A stretch of 64,000 bases of DNA, taken from Berghia stephanieae. Taxonomy: Eukaryota > Mollusca > Gastropoda > Nudibranchia > Aeolidiidae. Under the pieces are notes generated by a model. The model had not been told where the DNA came from. It saw only the letters and a list, made by a program, of their open reading frames with translations, and ran no database searches. The DNA lies in NCBI GenBank assembly GCA_034508935.3, contig CM067442.1:142948051-143012050 (forward strand), in the 5' to 3' direction. The position numbers and the translations under genes are program-made. The first letter of the stretch is position 1; each line of letters opens with the position of its first letter. This document shows, piece by piece, positions 55,730-64,000 of this stretch.

Positions 55730-56599
55730 ACCACCCAAGTGCCACGTTGTTGTGATATTATTACCAGAGCTGCCAGTTCCTGCTCACTTCATCCTCCATA
55801 CCCCCGCCATTGTCAAGGCTCTTTAGTTTTTAGTTTTATCCCATCCCAACATTTCTCAAATCATCGGGTTTTTTTTCTTCTTTCCGTCTTGAATTTAGTG
55901 CTTCCACTTGTAAATATTCAAGTCTTTGGAGTGTAGTTTGTGGCACGGATTTCTATTTATCATTCGACTCATTTTTTTATGAACCAAATTAGAAAAGATT
56001 TTTGTCCCCTTCACTGTTTGTAAAAATACTGGTATTTGTAGTGGAATTGAGGTTTGGCAGCTCTGTTACAATCCCAAGTCTTTTCGGCCGTCAGTATTAA
56101 TGTATAGTTTTGATTTATATGTATATTATATATATTACCATTCTTTACCAATGGAAATGTCTTTCCAATTTATCATGGGTTTTGTTGATTTAACATTCCA
56201 TCAACCAAATCGTAGAACATGTTTGACATTTCAGAACTGCTCTGATCAAGAGGTGGCACTCGAAAATTGCATTATGTATGTTATTTATATTACATTTGCT
56301 ACACAACTCATTACATTATATTTTATATTGTATATCATTTGCTGTATAACTATGTTCTTATTTTTTTTACACATAACTGATTACATTGACTACATGACTT
56401 ATTTAATATTACATTTGCTCATGACTGATTACACATTATTAGCTGGATTATCATTGAACAATACCTATGAGTCTGGGTGTCGATCCATAGTGAGGTCTTT
56501 CTTAGCCTATCCTGCTCCATGACCCTGGGTATTACACAATTTGATTATTGACGTACATTTCAATTGGAACTGACCAATGCTACAATTGCCTCCTTTGGT
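55730..56599. other. No gene; empty site for element M
   Basis: Contains repeated GATTACATT/CATTTGCT motifs. At 56,370-56,430 it holds the uninterrupted version of the TTAA site used by element M (GACTACATGACTTATTTAA followed by TATTACATTTGCTC). Confidence 0.55.
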
Positions 56600-57105
56600 C
56601 TGGGTGGGGGTCCTGACCTCCCATAGTGGGCAGGGAGGTACATGCTGTGTCTTCTATCCCTCCATACCGTTTTCCAATTGTTTCCTGTCATTGTCTTGGA
56701 ATGAGATTACTTGGTTTTGTCCTGGCTCTGGCCGGATACCTGGCTGGGAGGAAACAGTCAAATGTATAGTTTTGGGAGATGATCTTTTTTTTCTTGTAAT
56801 CATCTCTGTTTCATTGTATTATGTTTAGTTTCATATATATTATACGATTGGTACAACATTTGATTGTATTCCTCTTATTGGACCTTTTGCTTGTGTCTGG
56901 ATGAGACTTATGTGATCTTATGAGTACTTTGCGGTTGCTCTTGGAATCTACATCTGATCCCTATTTGTTCCCAGTTCACCTTTGTCTCTCTTGGGTGCTT
57001 TGATTGCAATTCTAGAATCTTTTATTATCCCATTTTCTTCCTTTTTACTGGCGCTGATATAACCTATAATGTGTTGCAAGCGCGTAAAACCCTTAAAAAC
57101 AAAAA
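56600..57105 (+). mobile_element. Retroposon I
   Basis: CTGGGTGGGGGTCCTGACC to GCGCGTAAAACCCTTAAAAAC, near full length. Its 3' stem has lost one base. Confidence 0.8.
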
Positions 57106-57238
57106 TTACGTTGTTTTTTTTACTAATAACATCATAATAATAATAATAATAATAATAATTAATATAATATACTTAATAATAATAATAATAATATCTGTAT
57201 TGTCACCAAAAACTGATTACATTGACTACATGACTTAT

Positions 57239-57927
57239 TTAAGGGGCGGTTTGGGTCTAATTATTAGGAAAATCCTTCAAAAATTTGATTTTGAGATTTT
57301 GGTGGAAAATATTTTATTATCTTAGAAATAATATAATTGAAGTCCAAATTCTTAAAGTAGACTATAAAGGCACGAAATACACAGTCGAAAATGGTACAGG
57401 TAGTAAGAAATGTGTGAAAAACGGGAAGCCATTTTGCTATTTTCTCAATATGTCATTTTTTTTGGTATGGGAAACTGTGTCAAACGTTACTCAGAATCTA
57501 TTCAATGGAATTGTCTGAAAATTTCCAGTTATCACAGAGATAATGTATTATGTCACCATAGAGAGATTTATTTGATTAAGATTTGTGAATTTTAAATTAT
57601 AATCCTAAATCTGAATTTTTTACATCAATTTTGTCATAACATTTTGATTCTCAACTTTGTAATGATCTAATAAAAATTCCATAAGCTAAAGCCGTAAAAT
57701 CTCTCTATGGTGACACACTATGGTACAATGTTGACAAGAGGGAAGAATATGGAGGTCATTCCTTCATTAGTTTTTGTGGAACGTTTGCCGCAAGATTGTT
57801 ATATTTTTTTATGTCAGACCCCCAAATTAGATCGCAAAATGGGTATGAACACAGATAATTAAAATTTTCACCATAAATGTTGTTTTTTAACCTATATTGA
57901 TGATACAGAATGATTAAAACCGCCCAA
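57239..57927 (+). mobile_element. TTAA-flanked DNA transposon M, left part (to gap)
   Basis: Starts TTAA-GGGGCGGTTTGGGTC. The matching inverted end is at 63,357. Inside, GTCACCATAGAGAGATTT and its inverse (57,552-57,570 and 57,702-57,720) mark a nested MITE of about 170 bp. No transposase frame. Cut by the gap. Confidence 0.72.
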
Positions 57928-58027
57928 NNNNNNNNNNNNNNNNNNNNNNNNNNNNNNNNNNNNNNNNNNNNNNNNNNNNNNNNNNNNNNNNNNNNNNNNN
58001 NNNNNNNNNNNNNNNNNNNNNNNNNNN
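57928..58027. other. Assembly gap (N)
   Basis: 100 N. Confidence 1.
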
Positions 58028-58078
58028 GATGATGATGATGATGATGATGATGATGATATGATGATGATGATATTGATG

Positions 58079-58131
<53 letters not shown>
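58028..58131. repeat. GAT and ATT microsatellite at a contig start
   Basis: (GAT)n then (ATT)n. Confidence 0.95.
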
Positions 58132-58351
58132 GAGGTGGGTAAAAAGCGACAGAGTTCAAGTTGACACCGTTTCGTGACCTCGCCGACCCGAAAGCAGACG
58201 ACACAACTAGCAACCGCAGAATGCGATGCATTGTTTACAGATATCTTCACATGAGCGGAAGTCTATTATTTTCAAATAATTCTAATGTAAAAAGACATTA
58301 AGAAAATAAAAATTATACTCTTTGAAAGCTATCGGAATATAAAAAAGATAT

Positions 58352-58412
<61 letters not shown>

Positions 58413-58430
58413 GGGGTTCATTATTTATTT

Positions 58431-58956
58431 ATAGAGCAGTAAAGTTAGGTGCCCCAAACGTAAACAAAGGTCGAGAAGCACGTGGCAAACCACATGTTCC
58501 TGTCTTGACAGCTCACGTTCCAATGTAAATAATAGAAAAAAATAACCTTTAAAATTTGGCTGTTAGGTGGCAAAAGAAACACATATTCATAAATACTCGA
58601 TCATGCATCAAATAATGTCTAGATATGGATATTTTATGGAACAAAAGGTAAAATTTTCTAAAATTTATCAAAGTTACAGTCTATCTATTTTTAGACCAGA
58701 GCAAATTATTGCGCTGGTGTGAACAAAACGAGAATTATTCGGAGCCTGATTTTCATAATAATTTAGCCTTATATTATTATTTCTGCAACTGTTAGATTTT
58801 ATGTAAACATATTTTCAATACTGAAAGTGTATTGCCTACAACTCAAACTACAAAATTGGGAGACCTATATTGTGCGTAAATTATTCCGGTCCCTAACGGA
58901 AATCACTAGCAACTTGTTATTGTTTACGTTTGGGGCACCTAACTTTACTGCTCTAT
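58431..58956. mobile_element. MITE P with 35-bp inverted ends
   Basis: AGAGCAGTAAAGTTAGGTGC at the left and GCACCTAACTTTACTGCTCT at the right, about 520 bp. A (GA)n tract and G run (58,352-58,417) precede it. The right half recurs at 59,388-59,660. No ORF. Confidence 0.78.
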
Positions 58957-59870
58957 TTTTTCGTATTCGTATTCGACCACCACAACTTTGATTTCTTCGA
59001 TTTCACAATCTCATGTTCCGCGTTCCAATGCCGGTAAAATTTGAAATAACCAAATGTGTATACTTTTGGATTAAAAAAAAAATACTTTTGAAAATTATGT
59101 TACTCTCTTGGTAAATGAATGAATTTGATAAATTGTATGTTTTAAATAAATGATAAGTTATATTTCTGATTTCGATTTAAGCAACAGTGTACATCTGTAC
59201 TCGGTACCGATGACGTAGTCTGTGACCTTTGACACCAAAGCAAAATGTCGATGTGAAGGCGGCAAGTTTCATCACCACAGTGAATTTTTACACGATTTAA
59301 ATTGCTAATCTCAGCTCTTGGAGTAATGAGAAAGTGGTTCTATATCACAATTTAAACATTAGAGCACGAGCTTTTTTTCATTAAAAAATCTATTTTTAGA
59401 CCAGAGCAAACTATTGCGCTGGTGTGAACAAAACGAGAATTATTCGGAGCCTGATTTTCAGAATAATTTAGTCTTATATTATTATTTCTGCAACTGTTAG
59501 ATTTTATGTAAACATATTTTCAATACTGAAAGTGTATTGCCTACAACTCAAACTACAAAATTGGGAGACCTATATTGTGCGTAAATTTTTCCGGTCCCTG
59601 ACGAAAATCACTAGCAACTTGTTATTGTTTACCTTTGGGGCATCTAATTATACTGCTCTGTACATCTGTACTCGGTACCGATGACGTAGTCTGTGACCTT
59701 TGACACCAAAGCAAAATGTCGATGTGAAGGCGGCAAGTTTCATCACCGCCGTGAATCTTTACACGATTTAAATTGCTAATCTCAGCTCTTGGAGTAATGA
59801 GAAAGTGGTTCTATATCACAATTTAAACATTAGAGCACGAACTTTTTTTCATAAAAAAATCATGCTTTCA
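58687..59870. repeat. Local direct duplication
   Basis: 58,687-58,954 recurs at 59,388-59,657, and 59,193-59,385 recurs at 59,661-59,855. The 230 bases between the two blocks in the first copy are absent from the second, so the copy is a duplication with an internal loss. Confidence 0.82.
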
Positions 59871-61184
59871 TCACAAATTTGCACAATTCGGGGTTTTGTG
59901 TCCCTAATTCCCCTAGCTATAATAATTTTTAACAGAATAGTGAGATTTAACACTTTCGATGCACCGTACACAGACTTTTATGTATTTCGGCCGAAAAAGC
60001 TGACAAATTTGCTAAAAGAGACATTAGACATTGCAAAGTTAGTTCTTTAGTCTAAAAAGTTGAGAAATTTACAGTTGCTGGACGTTGATTTAAGTTTAAG
60101 ACGTCATGTCGGCGGATGTCCAGTCCTCTTAAATTTAACCCCATAAAATAATTTTTAGATTTCAGACGAATGACAAGATTATTCTTCCACTGGTGTAATT
60201 CTGTAGTAAAAGATTTCGTAGCTGTCTCTCAAACTCAAACTCTATTACGGTGAGATCTGTATCGTCATCTCGTTTCGTCTGTGGAAGTACTGCGTAAACA
60301 GTATCACACTCCACACTCACACGCATGATGACGATGAAGTTGAAGCATAGGCTACAAGTACTACAAGGTTAACTATGGAAATGGGATTCGATTTTAGCTT
60401 CACCCGGAGGTCAAGTCCGTTTAAAATTTCAGTAAAAAAAAAATATAGAAGACTCATTCAATTTTGAATGGATTTATTGATGGGAAAAATGTCCTCTTTC
60501 AAAACACATCAAGTGAAAATAATCTGATGCAGACGTAAGATGAGAAAATCAGTTCATGTTTTGTTTGTGAGCAGGGCCATCTTGTTGAGGAACACCTATC
60601 TATAGTGGCCCTAATCTTTTTATGTGTGCTTCCCAATTTTCTACTTAATACCAGTCAAACACCACACTGTTGTAACTTCCTAATCTATTGTAACTTCCTA
60701 CTCTAGCCCAATATGTAGAGTTGTAGGGTTAGAGCATCTAGAGAATATCAAAGCCTACTGTTGATAGGATATTTTGGTGTGTGCCTCGGATGGCCAAAAC
60801 CATTTGGGCACGGAGTGTGGATTGTATATCTGGATGACCCAAACAAGGTCCCAGTATATGGCTCATCTTTGGATGGTCCTTGACGGTCAACCGGTGGATC
60901 TTTGCCCATGCAAAATATGCACTTAAGCACCCCCACCACGACAAGGCTATTAGAGGTGCACTTGCTGATAGATTCAAATTGCTGTGTATATTTAGAGCAC
61001 TGGACACTCAAATTATGGGCACTCTAACAAATTTGTTTGTTTTTCATCTATGTAGAATTAAATTTGATATTTAACTGGGGTCAGCTTTACTCCATTATCA
61101 GTCATTATCTTCAAATCTTAGTGATTTTAAAAAAAATTCATAAAGAGTCTTCTTTAAAAAAACAAACATGAGCTGAGAAGTTGT
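59871..61184. other. No gene that I can support
   Basis: Two overlapping minus-strand frames of about 88 codons at 60,738-61,011 have no recognisable motif or splice support. The rest is AT-rich. Confidence 0.5.
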
Positions 61185-61722
61185 TTGTTTTTATGTTTTT
61201 AAGGGTTTTACGGCGCTTGCAACACATTTAGGTTATATCAGCGCCAGTAAAAAGGAAGAAAATGAGATAGTAAAAAGTTCTAGCATTACAATTAAAGCAC
61301 CCAAGAGAAAGGAAGACAAAGGGGAACTGGGAACAAAAAGGGATCAGATGCAGATTCCAAGAGCAAACCATCAATGTACTTAGTTTGAGATCACGTATAA
61401 GTCTCATCCGGACACAAGCACAGAATCCAACAAAGAGGAATACACTCAAATGCTTACATTATACTTTCAAAATAACAAACATAATACCGTAATACATAAC
61501 ATCGAGATGATTTACAAGAAAAAAAATATCATCTCCCCAAAAAATAACTATGCATTTGACTGTTTCCCTCCCAGCTAGGACCGAGGCCAGGGCCAGGACA
61601 AAACCAAGTAATCTCATTCCAAGACAAAGACAGAAAGCAAGTTGGAAAACAGATATAGGGGATAGAAGACACAGCAAGTACCTCCTTGCCCACTCTGGGA
61701 GGTCAAGAACCCCACCCAGGAG
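61185..61722 (-). mobile_element. Retroposon I, near full length
   Basis: Tail and hairpin at 61,185-61,245, 5' start (minus CTGGGTGGGGTTCTTGACC) near 61,720. GAGCTGAGAAG flanks both ends (about 61,171 and 61,720), a likely target duplication. Confidence 0.83.
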
Positions 61723-62204
61723 CTGAGAAGCTTTATTTTACCACCAAGAAAGGAAAAACTCCTTGTGTCAACTTACACAAGAGAAATGAATTGAATAAGA
61801 TAAAACTTTTCCCCGATTCTCATCAGTATTATTTATGAATATAATTTTGCCTTTCAGAATATTGCAATGAAAATAACTGAAAAAAGTGATTGGTTCGGCA
61901 CAATTACAATATTCTGTTTTACAGCTCAGGGTAATCTTGAAGTCATTAATTTACCATTTGTAACTGATTTTGATTTTAAACATTTCCGTAATTCTCATCA
62001 GTATTGTTTATCAATACGAGTTGAGAGAATGTGAGTAAAGAGTCTTTTTTCAATGCTACAGCTTTGCATCACACACAGCAATACTTGAACCAGTTAAAAA
62101 TACGAGTAGCAGGCCCACAAGTTCACAAAGTCGCACACAGTCGTATTTTATTACCATTCATGTTTGAACTTATTTGTGACACAAACTTATTTAAGTACAT
62201 GTTA
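61723..62204. other. No gene; a SINE A scrap
   Basis: GAGAGAATGTGAGTAAAGAG at about 62,021-62,040 is a short piece of SINE A in reverse. Nothing else recognised. Confidence 0.5.
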
Positions 62205-62475
62205 AACAGTTTCCCTCCCAGCCAAGGTATCCGGCCAGGGCCAGGACAAAACCAAGTAATCCCATTCCAAGACAAAGACAGAGCAATTGGAAAAACATAC
62301 AAAGAGGATAGAGGACAACACAAGTTCAAGTACTTCCCTGCCCACTATGGGCGGTTCTGGCCAGTTCAATCTCATTTCAAGACAACACAAACAGGAACAT
62401 GGAAATAGTAATTAGATATAGGGAAGACGTAGCTACGGTGACCCCACTCACCATGGAAGGTCAAAAGACCCCACC
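62205..62475 (-). mobile_element. Retroposon I, two diverged 5' pieces
   Basis: AAACAGTTTCCCTCCCAGCC to GCCCACTATGGGCGGTTCTG, then a second piece ending AAAGACCCCACCCACG. Confidence 0.65.
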
Positions 62476-62504
62476 CACGAACAGACGTCACAAGGCTTTG
62501 GACC

Positions 62505-62636
62505 CATCTCGAGGACGAGAGACGCTTGCGCACAACCAACATGACGTTCTCTCTAATAACTTTTCCGCCGGTGACGTCAGACTATGGGTGACGTCCAATC
62601 AAGGGACGCTACTCTTCCGCTAATCTCATTCCCTAT
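62505..62636. mobile_element. MITE family E, right half
   Basis: TGACGTTCTCTC and GACGTCCAATCAAGGGACGC to CTCATTCCCTATA. The left terminus is absent. Confidence 0.7.
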
Positions 62637-62655
62637 AGATGGCCCAGGGTAGAGC

Positions 62656-62712
62656 TTTTTTTTTTAAAGGGTTTTACGGCGTTTGTTACAATTAAGGTCA
62701 TATCAGCGCCAC
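62656..62712 (-). mobile_element. Retroposon I, 3' hairpin only, with target duplication
   Basis: Only about 55 bases (tail plus stem-loop) are present, bounded by CCAGGGTAGA and CCAGGGGTAGA. This extreme 5' truncation is typical of LINE-type target-primed integration. Confidence 0.7.
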
Positions 62713-62855
62713 CAGGGGTAGAAGGACAAATTTTTTTAAAGACTATAAACAACAAAGACTATTTCACAATATCCAAAGTTTATTGTTCAAAAAAGAAATT
62801 ACAAGTAAAAAAGGATCAAAAAGCGAGATTCAATTAATGGTGACTGAAACATGCA

Positions 62856-62859
<4 letters not shown>

Positions 62860-62901
<42 letters not shown>

Positions 62902-63062
62902 AAAGGGTTTTACGGCGCTTGCAACACATTAAGGTAATATCAGCGCCAGTAAAAAGGAAGAAAATGGGATAGTAAAAAGTTCTAGAATTACAATAAAGCA
63001 TCCAAGAAAAGGGAAGACAAAGTAGCTCCCTGCCCGCTATGGGAGGTAGGATCCCCACCCAG
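62860..63062 (-). mobile_element. GT repeat and internally deleted retroposon I
   Basis: (GT)n at 62,861-62,897, then the 3' part of retroposon I joined directly to its 5' end (CTCCCTGCCCGCTATGGGAG). Confidence 0.75.
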
Positions 63063-63356
63063 CCCTTGTACGGAGATCGAAAATCGGCCAAATTTAATAA
63101 TATCGGTCAAAATCTGAAGAGAAAAAAATTGGCTTATTTAATCTGTGGCGCTTCAATTTACTCCATACTATGAATAGTAAGTAGATAAATTGCAGTACTG
63201 ACAATGAAAATAAGTCCAATTTGCGGTATTAAACTTTAGTTAATACTTTGCTTTAACTTCACCCTTTAATACACTAAAGCATGTAATACCGAGAGGATTG
63301 TGTGCAGATTAATGTAGCAAATAATACGTGTAATCAGTCATGGAGCAAATGTAATA
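63063..63356. other. No gene; right flank of element M
   Basis: The last 30 bases (GTAATCAGTCATGGAGCAAA then TGTAATA) are the inverse of the right side of the empty site at 56,407-56,435. Confidence 0.6.
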
Positions 63357-64000
63357 TTAAGGGGCGGTTTGGGTCTTTTCTAAAATAATTTTAATAACCT
63401 ATATTGGGCGGTTTTAATCATTCTGTATCATCAATATAGGTTAAAAAACAACATTTATGGTGAAAAATTTTAATTATCTGTGTTCATACCCATTTTGCGA
63501 TCTAATTTGGGGGTCTGACATCAAAAAATATAACAATCTTGTGGCAAACGTTCCACAAAAACTAATGAAGGAATGACCTCCATATTCTTCCCTCTTGTCA
63601 ACATTGTACCATAGTGTGCCACCATAGAGATTTTACGGCTTTAGCTTATGGAATTTTTATTAGATCATTACAAAGTTGAGAATCAAAATGTTATGACAAA
63701 ATTGATGTAAAAAATTCAGATTTAGGATTATAATTTAAAATTCACAAATCTTAATCAAAAAAATCTCTCTATGGTGACATAATACATTATCTCTGTGATA
63801 ACTGGAAATTTTCAGACAATTCCATTGAATAGATTCTGAGTAACGTTTGACACAGTTTCCCATACCCTAAGAAAAATGACATATTGAGAAAATAGCAAAA
63901 TGGCTTCCCGTTTTTCACACATTTCTTACTACCTGTACCATTTTCGACTGTGTATTTCGTGCCTTTATAGTCTAAGAATTTGGACTTCAATTATATTATT
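63357..64000 (-). mobile_element. TTAA-flanked DNA transposon M, other end (to window edge)
   Basis: TTAA-GGGGCGGTTTGGGTC at 63,357, then the reverse complement of 57,335-57,927 with very few differences. It continues past the window. Confidence 0.75.

Noticed and set aside
57285-57518. Open frame in element M (about 77 codons)
   Set aside because: AT-rich, no recognisable transposase motif, and crossed by a nested MITE border downstream.
60738-61011. Two overlapping minus-strand frames of about 88 codons
   Set aside because: No motif, no splice support and no second copy; could be chance.

Overview
This window looks like intron-rich, repeat-rich animal DNA, most likely from a marine invertebrate (an echinoderm or another deuterostome, or a lophotrochozoan; I cannot narrow it further). 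The reasons are spliced exons with GT/AG borders, several tRNA-headed SINE families, L2-like, RTE-like and jockey/CR1-like LINE pieces, many TA- and TTAA-flanked MITEs, a DIRS-like retroelement and abundant microsatellites. There are no operons and no bacterial-type genes. Three 100-base N gaps (28,144-28,243; 42,433-42,532; 57,928-58,027) show it is a scaffold of joined contigs.

The only convincing host gene is a leucine-rich-repeat protein on the minus strand, 37,502 down to 30,283, seen as six exons (called A-F here) whose splice phases join correctly. Exons A-D carry six 23-residue LRRs. Exons E-F carry a C-terminal cysteine module like that of the LRRC28/LRRC58 family. Its 5' exons are not seen. 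As assembled it has a one-base frameshift in exon D and another in exon E. A second, intact exon D lies at 39,256-39,380 inside a tandem duplicate of the gene interior (37,890-42,432 repeats 32,930-35,690). A second exon F lies at 46,809-47,017 in an inverted copy of the gene's 3' end (45,592-48,085 mirrors 29,105-31,033). Either the locus was rearranged or two haplotypes were assembled together. A weaker candidate coding piece, TIR-domain-like, lies at 53,763-53,987.

Layout: 0-24 kb is gene-free and packed with SINEs A, B and C, MITEs D, E, F, G, H, K and N (often nested, several with readable empty sites), a 175-bp satellite array with two insertions (2.9-4.9 kb), an L2-like LINE fragment (8.0-9.0 kb) and long microsatellites (17.3, 20.5-21.3, 22.2 kb). 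From 24 to 42 kb a ~520-620 bp retroposon (family I) dominates, with a sister family J and two CAGG-ended hAT-like elements. 42.5-45.6 kb is a broken DIRS-like element. 45.6-52 kb holds the inverted gene end and a ~1.84-kb, 41-bp minisatellite that appears to derive from exon F. 55-64 kb holds more MITEs, including a TTAA-flanked element whose two halves lie in opposite orientation at 57.2 and 63.4 kb.

The most interesting non-textbook signals are: (1) families I and J share a 3' stem-loop whose stem covaries while the loop stays fixed; (2) a minisatellite seeded by a coding exon; (3) a phase-symmetric LRR exon block caught in tandem duplication; (4) two hAT-like elements that both show 6-bp rather than 8-bp target duplications; (5) one transposon whose two flanks, 6 kb apart and inverted, together rebuild an empty site at 56.4 kb.
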